Assembly (NCBI GenBank): GCA_021325145.1 | Contig: JAJPHR010000077.1 | Span: forward strand, 1 to 64,000 | From: Verrucomicrobiota bacterium | GTDB lineage: Bacteria > Verrucomicrobiota > Verrucomicrobiia > Limisphaerales > Pedosphaeraceae | Direction: 5' to 3' | DNA length: 64,000 nt | Part shown: positions 53,832-62,292 of the stretch, in pieces | Numbering within the stretch: the stretch's first letter is position 1 | How the letters are laid out: each line of letters begins with the position of its first letter | Translations under genes and position numbers: made by a program | The notes under the pieces: model-generated | The model's database searches: none | Seen by the model: only the letters and a program-made list of their open reading frames with translations | Told to the model about the DNA's origin: nothing

Positions 53832-56800
53832 CTATTTCGGGACGGACTTGTGGTTCGAGTTCTCGAAGGAGTCTTGTTGCGAGGCTCGCAATTGTTCCTC
53901 GGCACGGGACAGTCTCAAAATTAGATCCTGGTCCCCGGGCTTGCGCGTCAGCAGCCATTTGAGATGAAAGATCGCCGCGGACCATTGCCTGTTCTCCTCA
54001 CTTTCCTCGGCCTGAGAATCATGCCACGACGCGATTTCCGCCGGGATGGTGGTGAAGTCAGAACGATGTTTGCTGACCAATCTTCCCCAAATTGTCTCCA
54101 GGGATTCGAGCGGTTGCGTGGCGACTCTGGGGAAATTCTCGATGCCGCCGGATACCAATCGCCCAACCAGGCTAAGATCCTCTATTGAACGATTATCCAC
54201 GGGCAGTTTCCAAATCCAGCTATGGCCATGGTCATCGATCGTCACAATCCGGCGTCCATCCGCCAAAAAACGAGCGCTGATGACTGGTGCAAAATGCCGC
54301 AAAGGAAGGGTCAAGGGATACCCGGTTTCCGCATCCCAAACTCGCGCAGTACAATCCGCACTTGCGGTCACAATCCACTTGCCGTTCGGGCTGAACACGG
54401 CCATCTCAACGTCTTTGGTGTGATTGAGTGTTGAGCCGACCTGGGTTCCAGCGGCAAAGTCCCAGATCATAGCCGCATAGTCCTCGCCCGTAGTGACTAC
54501 ACGGCGACTGTTTGGACTGAAGGCCGCAAAGAAAACTCCGTCCGTATGCCATAACCTCCCGCTGGCAGCACGACCGGTTGTTGCGTTCCAGATTTGGCAA
54601 AAGCGCGGGGTGATAAGAGGATCCCGACAGCAAGTAGCCAACCAAGCCCCATCGGGACTGAACTCCACATGGCCAGCGCGCACCGGATGAGCCATGGGGT
54701 CACCAATTGCCTGGCCACTAATGGCGTTTCGAAGAATGACATCATTTCCGCAGGCGATTGCCAGTCGATTCCCAACTGGACTGAACATCGCCAGCGTAAC
54801 GGGTGCAGAATGAGGCAAGGGCGCGGTGAGATTCGTGCCGGAAAGTGCATCCCACACCTGGGCCAAACGATCGTGGAAGACCACGACGCGTTGGCCGTCC
54901 TCGCTCAAAGCGGCGCCGCGAAATTGCTCCTTGGAAAATGGAAGAGCAGGTCCAATCGCTTTGCCTCGCTCAGCATCCCAAACCTGCAGGGACAAATGCA
55001 TTCCTTGCGCGTTGGTTTCGAACCTGGACGTGCCAAGTATCCAGTGCCCGTTTCGGCTGAATTCGGCCTTCGCCAGCGGCGGTCCGGCATTCGTGCAGAT
55101 CGAAATCAGCACATCAGAAACAGCATCCCGGACTTCGATGTTTTCATTTGCAATGATCAGCAGAGACCGCGTCCCCTGCTGGTTGAAAACGGCCTGTGTC
55201 GGGATTGGGAAGAGGCCGCTTCCGGCAAGATCCCAAACGCGGGCTGATCCGCTCAGGCTCGTGGTAAGGATCAGGTGACCGTCAGGACTGAAGGTGGCTC
55301 GACTGAGAGGCGCTCCGTGATCGAGCACGGAGTTGCCCTCGAGTGGCTTGAGATCATTGGCGCTCCAAAGCCGGGCGGTGCCATCCAAGCTGGCCGTAAG
55401 GATCCACCTCCCATCGGGGCTGAACTCCGCGCTCCGAACACCCTGACGGTGAGCCAGATCAGGCCGGATCTGCCTGCTCCCCTCAACTTCCCAAACTTTG
55501 GCGGTGCGATCCGAGGACGCGGTGACAACTAACTTATCATCCGGGCTGAACGCCGCATAATACACCCATCCGCCATGCCTAAGAGAGGCACCAAAAGGTT
55601 GTCCGGTGCCGGCATCCCATATCTGGGCGGTGCCGTCCTCACTGGCTGTTACGATAAACAGTCCATCGTGACTGAAGTCGGCGAATCTAACCGGGCCGGC
55701 ATGCCTGAGCATTAGCTGGCGATCGCCGGTGTTCGCATCCAAAACACGCGCAAAGCCATCCTTCCCAGCCACCACAATTCGCGTACCCGCCCGGTTGAAC
55801 CTGGCATTGAAAAGAGGAGTTTGTTCGCCCCAGCCATCTCGCCTGGCTAAACTCACCGCGTCCCACGTGATATTCGAACCGTCCTGGCAGGAGGTAACCA
55901 AAAACCGGTTGTCGAAGCTAAATTCGGCGCTGAGCACACCTCTTGGAGCGCCAAAAGCGGGGGCATACAATTTGCCGGACGCCAGGTCGAAGATCTGCGT
56001 TGGGTCAGAAAAGCCGGCAATCACGACCTTGTTGCCATCCGGGCTAAACTCGCCGTCATGAATTTCCTTTGCTGGCGACCAGCATTGGGTCAGCTTGGGA
56101 AATTCGGCAAGCACCGCCCCCAACCTGAGCCGATCGGAAATCTTCCGGTCCGGCATCCCCTCCTCCAACTTCAACGCGTTCACAAAATACGGAACCGAGC
56201 CGCCCAGATCACCCGCTTCGAGGGCTCGATTTCCCTTGAGGACATTCGCGTTTACCTCGCGATCTCGAGCTTCTATCCGGCTCCGCACCTCGCGATAAAT
56301 TTGGTAGCCCACACTCCCGACACCCAACAGAGCCAAGGCTGAGATCAGAGCAACGCGCTTCAGGCGAGCCAGTCGCCTGCGCAGGACTTTGACTTCCCGC
56401 ACGGAGACATTGTCCGGAATCATCTGCAAGTCGGAATGTATGTCCCAGGCGGAGCGATACCGTTTTTTAGGATCGTTCTGGCAAGCCTCCAGGATTATTT
56501 CGTTGAGATCCAGAAAGCGCCGGCTTTCCAGTGGGTCCGTGGGAAGCGCAGGCAGTTCAGGAAATTCCTCCCGGTCCTTGCCGGTGGCCGCTTCATAAAG
56601 CACCTTGCCGAACCCATAAATGTCAGCCTGTGCCGTGCCGGGGCCTTCGGGGGGTATATAACCTTTGGTGCCCGTATTCGTAAGGGGAGCCTTGATATCC
56701 GCCACCAATCCGGCATCCGCCAGTTTTGGCACCCCATTTACGAAGATTATATTGGCTGGTTTGATGTCGCGATGGACGAGACCAAGATCATGAAGTTCCC

Positions 56801-57236
56801 CCAAGGCTGCGCTCAAGCTAAGGCCCAGTTGCACGCACTCTTCCAGAAAGAGCTTTCCCCGAAGGGAAATTTCCCGGGCGAGTGTCTTGGGCGAATAGCT
56901 GTCGGGATCAATCGTTTGGCCCTGAATTTGATCGTCCCCCAACTCCATGATGTAATAAAAATACTCCTCCGCTTCATTGCTGCCCACGTGCAAAATATCC
57001 ACAAACCCCTCGTGCAAGCGGGAGACAGGTTCAAAACGGCGGATGCCGGCCAACTCTCTTTCGTATGGCCGCGGGTTCTCGAATGAGCGCCGGGAAACAA
57101 CTTTTACCGCCCGAAAGGTTCCCATCATATTGCGGGCGAGCCAGACGACTCCAAACGAGCCGTGCCCGATACAGCGCAATACTTCGTGGTCGGGGATGGC
57201 AGGGCGGGGTGGTTCGTTGGAAGCGTTTGTGTTCAT
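53832..57236 (-). CDS. Membrane-anchored Ser/Thr protein kinase with WD40 repeats
   Basis: 1134 residues from ATG at 57236 (MNTNASNEPPRPAIPDHEVL); the frame continues upstream without conserved sequence. Kinase domain 20-265: glycine loop GHGSFGVVWLA, Lys45 in FRAVKVV, HRDIKPAN at 155-162, and DAG at 174-176 where DFG is usual, with PPE for APE and ADIYGFGKVLYEA. A membrane helix at about 295-313 is followed by at least twelve WD40-like units (typified by FSPDGNKVVIAG and FSPDGRWILTASLDGTARLW) that should form an outer-face or cytoplasmic propeller pair. Likely an environmental sensor kinase. The neighbouring ECF-type sigma gene and shared element suggest a signalling module. Confidence 0.92.
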   Translation of the reverse strand: MNTNASNEPPRPAIPDHEVLRCIGHGSFGVVWLARNMMGTFRAVKVVSRRSFENPRPYERELAGIRRFEPVSRLHEGFVDILHVGSNEAEEYFYYIMELGDDQIQGQTIDPDSYSPKTLAREISLRGKLFLEECVQLGLSLSAALGELHDLGLVHRDIKPANIIFVNGVPKLADAGLVADIKAPLTNTGTKGYIPPEGPGTAQADIYGFGKVLYEAATGKDREEFPELPALPTDPLESRRFLDLNEIILEACQNDPKKRYRSAWDIHSDLQMIPDNVSVREVKVLRRRLARLKRVALISALALLGVGSVGYQIYREVRSRIEARDREVNANVLKGNRALEAGDLGGSVPYFVNALKLEEGMPDRKISDRLRLGAVLAEFPKLTQCWSPAKEIHDGEFSPDGNKVVIAGFSDPTQIFDLASGKLYAPAFGAPRGVLSAEFSFDNRFLVTSCQDGSNITWDAVSLARRDGWGEQTPLFNARFNRAGTRIVVAGKDGFARVLDANTGDRQLMLRHAGPVRFADFSHDGLFIVTASEDGTAQIWDAGTGQPFGASLRHGGWVYYAAFSPDDKLVVTASSDRTAKVWEVEGSRQIRPDLAHRQGVRSAEFSPDGRWILTASLDGTARLWSANDLKPLEGNSVLDHGAPLSRATFSPDGHLILTTSLSGSARVWDLAGSGLFPIPTQAVFNQQGTRSLLIIANENIEVRDAVSDVLISICTNAGPPLAKAEFSRNGHWILGTSRFETNAQGMHLSLQVWDAERGKAIGPALPFSKEQFRGAALSEDGQRVVVFHDRLAQVWDALSGTNLTAPLPHSAPVTLAMFSPVGNRLAIACGNDVILRNAISGQAIGDPMAHPVRAGHVEFSPDGAWLATCCRDPLITPRFCQIWNATTGRAASGRLWHTDGVFFAAFSPNSRRVVTTGEDYAAMIWDFAAGTQVGSTLNHTKDVEMAVFSPNGKWIVTASADCTARVWDAETGYPLTLPLRHFAPVISARFLADGRRIVTIDDHGHSWIWKLPVDNRSIEDLSLVGRLVSGGIENFPRVATQPLESLETIWGRLVSKHRSDFTTIPAEIASWHDSQAEESEENRQWSAAIFHLKWLLTRKPGDQDLILRLSRAEEQLRASQQDSFENSNHKSVPK

Positions 57237-57325
57237 CTGATTGGGCCGTCGCATGCTAACCAAATCTGCGGACGGGAAGCAACCCGCTCCATTCCTGCTC
57301 CAGCAGCGCGTTGCTTGAACTGAAA

Positions 57326-59974
57326 CTAAGCAGCCCAGTTCGGATCGAAATCCGCTGCTTGAGCAAGTCTTGGGCGTGACTTGCAATCGGAATCCAAAGG
57401 TTGAACCAGGGACGGCGCATGATAGAAAATGGGCTTCCGGAGTCGAATCGCGAGCGTGCGCAGCTTCAACTCGAAAGCGGCCCCTGCACGGTCCCAGTGG
57501 CGAATCAGATACCGGGCGGTCGCCCGCGAGATAAGCCACGCCTGGCTGTCAGATATGAACCGGGGATCGACAATGCGGGTATGATTAGACACATCACATG
57601 CCAGGTCCCGAATCTGCCGGCCCAGTGGATTGTATAGGCTTGCCAAGCTCACCATTCTCGTTCTCAAAGGCTTCCAATCGAGCAAATTATGGCGGATGTG
57701 TCGATTGAACTCCGAATCCTCTTTAAGCACAAGAACGTAGTCCGTATCGGCTGTGAAACCACGCTCCAAAGCCAGGCAGAGACACTGCGCCTGCCGGTAA
57801 TTATCCTCAACTTGGAGACACACTGGTGTGCCATCCCAATCGGTTCGCGCCAGATTCTTCAGCGTTTTCCCCTTCAAACTCTGTTTTCCGGAATCAGAAA
57901 TGATGACGGCTTCGATTCTGGCTGGCTGGGTGACCCTTCGTGGACGAGGCCAGTTTCCCGTTGCGTTTTTCCGCGTCATTCCCATGCCGCCATCCCAGAC
58001 TTGTTGTAGTCGGAGTAGGTAATTGCGGCATTCCTTCTCAAATCGAAAACCGCGAATCCGTTTGTTGTGCAGGAACAAGTCCCATTTGTCCCGGCTGCGG
58101 TGTTGAAAGATCCGCCTTCCCGCAAAGTCATGCTGACACATGATGCCCGCAAGCGAATGGATGCCTTTGGGAACGAGTGAGTAGGGCTGCCGCAACTTGC
58201 GCCAGGCCAGATGGAAGGTTTCCTTGTCCCCATGTACGTACCGATAATAAAAGTCGGAATTCTCGTTGAACCACATGGTGAGGCAAAGGGCAGACCAACA
58301 CCGCTGCTTGTCGAGAACAACCTGGCCGGTTTCGAATTCGGGCTCGTTCGGTTGCCGCAACCCGCAACTTCTCCAGACTGCCGCCCCTCGTTCAGTTTTG
58401 AGAAGGGGAAAATCCGGCCAGAAAATCGCCCCAGTCTCACGATATTGGGAAGTCTCGAACAGGAACTCCGGGTCCACCACCGGTACATTATCCGCGTCCA
58501 GCAGCAGCACTTCGCGAAACCGCGAATGCATAATTGCATAGGGCTTAAGTTCCCAGCCCTGCAGAGTCCGCGTCGGAAAGCGTTTTCGCACTTCCAAGGC
58601 ATCAATGCACTCAACGCCCAGCGGAGCCAGCAAAGACCGCATCTGGCCATCCATTTCGCGCCGCCCAAGATGCCATACCTGCACGGGCAGACGACACCCC
58701 AGGTGCCGCAGCAAATTGATGCAGACCCAGGCGTTGGTGAAGTACTTTACTCCACCGCCGCAAATGACGATTCCACGTCCAGCGAAGTCGCCGGGATAAG
58801 CCGAAATGCTCCTGATGAATTGATCACACGCGATTCCCGCACTGGAGATATGCAACGGCTGCTGGTCGTAAGAATTCGCTGACGTTGCGGTCATGCCTTT
58901 TCCAGCAGCGGCTTTTTGAGGCCGCGAAAGATATTTCAAAACCCCCGCCGCAAAATAGCGTTCCACCCGATGGATCACTTCAGCAGGAGCGATCATGTCC
59001 ATGCAACGAGGCAGCCCCTGGACGACATCGACGCACAACGAAGCAGGGCGATCACGAGGATCGCCATCCCTCAACGGGGCAACCCGGTCCTTCCAACAAC
59101 CGCCATCCGCGCAACAATGCAAGGCGCCATTGGTGTGAATAAACTGGTGGTCGGGATAAGCTTCCCAATGGGCAGGCTCACGGCCCCCGGCGATCACGAC
59201 GCAGGGCCGGCGCCACGGGAATTCTGGCTTGGTTTCAACCGCAGCCGCCAGGTGCATCAAGCCGGTAATGGAACAAAGCACGCCTTGCGAGTGGTAGACC
59301 AATCGAATCAATTGTCGAAGGTTCGTTCGTCCTCGCAGGTCAATCACGCCGTCCAGCTTGGGATGGTGGTGACCCAACTCGCCCACCTGAACGAACTGAA
59401 TCCGGCCGCGAAAATGATCGACGACTTCCTGGTACCGCCGCGAATCCCACCACTTGATCGTCACATCGTACTTGCCGCCCGCAGCGATCAGCCAGAAGGG
59501 CACATCTTCCCCTGTCACCTCATGCACCTGCGAGTACCACGCCTTCTCTTGCGCGGAGAGATGCACATCTCCTTTGAACACAGTTGGCTTGATGGCAAGG
59601 CCCAGACGGTCATTCAGGAATTCGATGAATCCGTGCAGGCAATGATAAGGAGCTTTGTTGCATCGATTGATCAAAGGATACCTGCAATTGATCAGTTCAG
59701 CTTCACTATCTCCATCCTTCAAGGGCGTAACATACGGATTGTTCTCCCAAAGCATGGGAAAAGCCGTTTGAACATCAGTCGAGAACATTCCCGGATACCA
59801 GTAATGCAGATCGCGAACTGCGGCCGTTAGCATTACAATATCGCCAAGGGAAAGGGCACACCTGAGCAGCAGCTTGCGCCGGGGATTCAATCCCACACCA
59901 GCCCGCGCAAGTTGTCCTCCAGCCGGTGATTTACCGGGTCTCAAAGAGATTCCTCCGAGGTTTCCAGCCGCCAT
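57326..59974 (-). CDS. Fusion of GT9-like heptosyltransferase and MNN1-like mannosyltransferase domains
   Basis: 882 residues, no signal peptide or membrane helix. Residues about 30-350 are a GT9/ADP-heptose transferase-like domain (LLRCALSLGDIVMLTAAVRD, VLCSITGLMHLAAAVE with CVVIAGGREP). About 400-640 resembles the fungal MNN1/GT71-type domain (IVICGGGVKYFTNAWVCINL, EVLLLDADNVPVVDPEFLFE with a DxD). The last part (about 680-880) looks like a further glycosyltransferase-like domain (IEAVIISDSGKQSLKGKTLK and YVLVLKEDSEFNRHI). It should build a surface glycan, in line with the 1246-residue fusion at 35.2-39 kb. It lies just upstream of the kinase gene on the same strand. Confidence 0.85.
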   Translation of the reverse strand: MAAGNLGGISLRPGKSPAGGQLARAGVGLNPRRKLLLRCALSLGDIVMLTAAVRDLHYWYPGMFSTDVQTAFPMLWENNPYVTPLKDGDSEAELINCRYPLINRCNKAPYHCLHGFIEFLNDRLGLAIKPTVFKGDVHLSAQEKAWYSQVHEVTGEDVPFWLIAAGGKYDVTIKWWDSRRYQEVVDHFRGRIQFVQVGELGHHHPKLDGVIDLRGRTNLRQLIRLVYHSQGVLCSITGLMHLAAAVETKPEFPWRRPCVVIAGGREPAHWEAYPDHQFIHTNGALHCCADGGCWKDRVAPLRDGDPRDRPASLCVDVVQGLPRCMDMIAPAEVIHRVERYFAAGVLKYLSRPQKAAAGKGMTATSANSYDQQPLHISSAGIACDQFIRSISAYPGDFAGRGIVICGGGVKYFTNAWVCINLLRHLGCRLPVQVWHLGRREMDGQMRSLLAPLGVECIDALEVRKRFPTRTLQGWELKPYAIMHSRFREVLLLDADNVPVVDPEFLFETSQYRETGAIFWPDFPLLKTERGAAVWRSCGLRQPNEPEFETGQVVLDKQRCWSALCLTMWFNENSDFYYRYVHGDKETFHLAWRKLRQPYSLVPKGIHSLAGIMCQHDFAGRRIFQHRSRDKWDLFLHNKRIRGFRFEKECRNYLLRLQQVWDGGMGMTRKNATGNWPRPRRVTQPARIEAVIISDSGKQSLKGKTLKNLARTDWDGTPVCLQVEDNYRQAQCLCLALERGFTADTDYVLVLKEDSEFNRHIRHNLLDWKPLRTRMVSLASLYNPLGRQIRDLACDVSNHTRIVDPRFISDSQAWLISRATARYLIRHWDRAGAAFELKLRTLAIRLRKPIFYHAPSLVQPLDSDCKSRPRLAQAADFDPNWAA

Positions 59975-60009
59975 CAGAACGCCTGTCCCACTGGCCTTCT
60001 CAACACCTA

Positions 60010-60219
60010 CTAATGGGGACTAGGGGTTTCTGTGGGATGCGGCATCGGGCTGGGGCTGGGCCCAGTTAGCGTCTCAAGCATCCTCCGGCTAGGAATAGCC
60101 GGCTTGGGACTGAAGCCGGCTCGAACTTTTTTCTTCGCAAGCCGGCCCTTCTTTGCGGCGGTTTTTTTCTTTGCGGATCGTACCGGTTTTTGTTTGGCGG
60201 GCTTTCGTTTTTTTGGCAT
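60010..60219 (-). CDS. Small Lys/Pro-rich basic protein, histone-H1-like
   Basis: 69 residues, with a strongly basic N-terminus (MPKKRKPAKQKPVRSAKKKT, AAKKGRLAKKKV) and a Pro-rich tail ending PMPHPTETPSPH. The repeats of K/A/P resemble the C-terminal part of histone H1 and bacterial AlgP/HupN-like DNA-binding proteins, but composition alone proves little. It lies between the GT-fusion gene and the sigma factor gene, all on the reverse strand, with about 200 bp to the sigma gene. Reality of the gene is moderate. Confidence 0.55.
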   Translation of the reverse strand: MPKKRKPAKQKPVRSAKKKTAAKKGRLAKKKVRAGFSPKPAIPSRRMLETLTGPSPSPMPHPTETPSPH

Positions 60220-60433
60220 GAGGGTTCAGTTTCGGAGTTTACCACTGTCATTCCAACGACATGGACAACTCCTGTCGGATGCGGAGTGACAGTTTTCTCA
60301 AAATGCTTCGCTTGGTTGCCAGCAGCGTGCGCCGGTGTTTGCCCAGGTTAGTGGACGTTGAGTTGGCATTTCTAATCATGGACCATTCCAGCGAGCTGCA
60401 TTTGTTTTCCTTATTCGAGTTCATATATAGGGT

Positions 60434-61099
60434 TTAGGGTTTTGGTGCAAGCCTTCTATTAACCGGAGTGCGGTGCAATTTTTTGAGCGCTTTTTTGATC
60501 AATCCTCCCACCCGATGTTTGGCCAAATACACCCGGCCCCGGCTGACGCCGAGGGTTTCTGCAACCTTCGTGGCAGGCCATTCCTTGAACGTGTAGAGGT
60601 CGAATATCTGATAATCTTTCGGATCGACTTTAAGTTTGACCCGCTCGACTGCAACTTCCAGAAGATTCAGCTCAAATTCCTCATCCCAGACAGCCTCCAA
60701 TCCAAATCCCGCCGGATCGGGTATGCGTTCAATCAACGCCGTGCCGGTCCCGGTTTCGGGCTCACCCCGCAGTGGTTGGACTCCCCGTTGCCGGTCCCGG
60801 ATATAATCCCTTATCCGCCAGCTCGTCAATTGCAGCAGCCACCCTTTGAAGGATCCCCCGGCATCGTATTGCATTTGTGGCAGAGACCTCCAGGCCGAAA
60901 GGACTGTTTCCTGCACCACGTCCTGGGATTCCGCATCGGACAATCCGGCTTTCACCGCCGAATTGTAAATCAGTTTCCAATAAGTATCGAAGAAGTCCCG
61001 CCAGCTCTCATCGTCGTGTACGTTCTTGAGACGCTGAATCAGGGACGCCCGGGTGGGGATCAGGCCTTTGTCATCGTTTGGGCGCGGAGGTTCAGTCAT
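60434..61099 (-). CDS. ECF-type RNA polymerase sigma factor
   Basis: 221 residues from ATG at 61099 (MTEPPRPNDDKGLIPTRASL). Region 2 (about 25-90) reads FFDTYWKLIYNSAVKAGLSD, then VVQETVLSAWRSLPQMQYDA and WLLQLTSWRIRDYIRDRQRG. Region 4 (about 145-205) has YQIFDLYTFKEWPATKVAET and LGVSRGRVYLAKHRVGGLIK, an HTH. Long linker and no region 3, as expected of ECF sigma factors. The 37-nt element copy B ends 13 bases upstream of the ATG, so autoregulation is likely. No anti-sigma gene is adjacent; the WD40 kinase nearby may control its activity by phosphorylation. Confidence 0.92.
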   Translation of the reverse strand: MTEPPRPNDDKGLIPTRASLIQRLKNVHDDESWRDFFDTYWKLIYNSAVKAGLSDAESQDVVQETVLSAWRSLPQMQYDAGGSFKGWLLQLTSWRIRDYIRDRQRGVQPLRGEPETGTGTALIERIPDPAGFGLEAVWDEEFELNLLEVAVERVKLKVDPKDYQIFDLYTFKEWPATKVAETLGVSRGRVYLAKHRVGGLIKKALKKLHRTPVNRRLAPKP

Positions 61100-61112
61100 C
61101 GAGTTCACTCTA

Positions 61113-61149
61113 TTAATACGTAACGAAAAGGCCAAATCTTTCAAAAATC
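61113..61149 (-). promoter_or_regulatory. 37-nt bipartite promoter-like element, copy B (sigma gene)
   Basis: On the reverse strand GATTTTTGAAAGAT, 12 variable bases (TTGGCCTTTTCG), TTACGTATTAA. It ends 13 bases before the sigma ATG, so transcription would start within or just before the gene. Copy C faces the other way about 60 bp away. Confidence 0.88.
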
Positions 61150-61210
61150 ATAATATTTTTTTCAGGCAACTCTCCGAGCCGAACTTTTAAACTATTTTCG
61201 AAAAAGTAAA

Positions 61211-61247
61211 GATTTTTGAAAGATTTGGCACTCTCGTTACGTATTAA
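61211..61247 (+). promoter_or_regulatory. 37-nt bipartite promoter-like element, copy C (ncRNA)
   Basis: On the forward strand GATTTTTGAAAGAT, 12 bases (TTGGCACTCTCG), TTACGTATTAA. It is back-to-back with copy B and leads into a structured sequence with a terminator. It is preceded by an A-rich stretch (GAAAAAGTAAA). Confidence 0.88.
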
Positions 61248-61249
61248 AG

Positions 61250-61436
61250 GATAGGACTACGTGGTTGTGGACAGTCCCTCAAAGGCCCGCAACCAAAGAT
61301 CCTATGCAAGTTACTATCGTAGAGATAGTTGCGATTATCAGAGCGCCTGAAGCCGGCAGGCCAAGCGATTTAGCTGAGAGACTGGCCAGGGTCTAGGGGA
61401 GGCTGCTGCTCGAAAGTTCGAGCAGCAGCTTTTTTT
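61250..61436 (+). ncRNA. Candidate small structured RNA, about 187 nt
   Basis: It begins just after element copy C and ends at an intrinsic terminator. Hairpins: outer ATAGGA (61251-61256) with TCCTAT (61300-61305), enclosing GGTTGTGG (61263-61270) with CCGCAACC (61287-61294); ACTATC/GATAGT (61313-61329); GCCTG/CAGGC (61345-61361); and the terminator stem. No start codon with a ribosome binding site and useful length lies inside. It does not match 6S RNA, tmRNA or SRP RNA in the features I know. An alternative is a leader or attenuator of the glycosyltransferase gene that starts at 61522. The exact 5' end is estimated. Confidence 0.65.
61402..61436 (+). terminator. Strong Rho-independent terminator
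   Basis: GCTGCTGCTCG and CGAGCAGCAGC form a perfect 11-bp stem around AAAGTT, followed by seven T. It ends the RNA candidate that begins near 61250. Confidence 0.93.
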
Positions 61437-61521
61437 CATGAGGAACGCGCAACTGATTATCCTGTAATCACTTGCATCCTGTGTTTGGCGTGAACCGGCG
61501 TGCTTGAAAAAATCGAGAGAA

Positions 61522-62226
61522 ATGAACTCCAAGTCACAGAAAGTCATTACGATGGTGCTTTGGAACCGGCCTGATTACACTCGCACTGTGTTGGCGGCGT
61601 TGCGCGCTTGCGAAGGAATTGGGGATTACATACTCCTGCCCCATGTCGAGCCAGGCAATGAACAAGTGCTGGCGTTGGTCAATTCCATCGACTTCGCCGA
61701 AACCCGAGTGACCCTCAATCCCACACGACTGGGGATCGGAAGAAACACCTACCTGGCCTGGCAGGACGGATTTCGGAAAGCGGACTTCATTATCCATATC
61801 GAGGACGACACAGTGCCGTCGCGCGATTGTTTGCGCTATATGGAGCATTGTCGCCGGACCTATCGCGATGACCAGGAGATCTTCTCGATTTCATCGTACA
61901 ACCGCGCTCCCTGCCGTTCGCTTCAGCATTACCATATTTCCCGTCGCCCGCCCTATACCTGCTGGTTGATTGGGGTCTGGATGGACCGCTGGCAATGGAT
62001 CAAAAGCAGGTGGAACCCGGACCCGGAACGCTATGCGACCTACCTTACAAACCAACTCCGCCACTACCAACTGGATGAAGTCTATCCCTTGCTTTCGCGC
62101 AGCCAAAACATCGGAGCCGAAAACGGTTTCCACGTGCCCTCGGCGGACTGGCACCGAGCCAACCATCATACTGAACATTGGGCCGGGAATTATGATCTGA
62201 AACCAGGAAAATACCGGGAGGTTTGA
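61522..62226 (+). CDS. GT-A-type glycosyltransferase-like protein
   Basis: 234 residues from ATG at 61522 with GAGAGAA just upstream; a TTG at 61504 is possible. The start KVITMVLWNRPDYTRTVLAA and the acidic motif FIIHIEDDTVPSRDCLRYME (EDD as the metal-binding site) fit a GT-A fold glycosyltransferase related to GNT-I/GT2. A C-terminal His-rich tail (HRANHHTEHWAGNY) is unusual. Acceptor unknown. It lies 86 bp downstream of the ncRNA terminator, so it may be under read-through control or have its own promoter. Confidence 0.82.
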   Translation: MNSKSQKVITMVLWNRPDYTRTVLAALRACEGIGDYILLPHVEPGNEQVLALVNSIDFAETRVTLNPTRLGIGRNTYLAWQDGFRKADFIIHIEDDTVPSRDCLRYMEHCRRTYRDDQEIFSISSYNRAPCRSLQHYHISRRPPYTCWLIGVWMDRWQWIKSRWNPDPERYATYLTNQLRHYQLDEVYPLLSRSQNIGAENGFHVPSADWHRANHHTEHWAGNYDLKPGKYREV

Positions 62227-62292
62227 CCGCAACGAGGACGCGCCAATAACCGCGCCAGCCGGGAACTTCCCGTTTGGCAATGAAAAAAATTC

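Noticed and set aside
61250-61436. Identification of the RNA candidate as 6S RNA, tmRNA or SRP RNA
   Set aside because: It lacks the closing long stem of 6S, the tRNA-like ends of tmRNA and the GGAAGCAGCC-type apical loop of SRP RNA.
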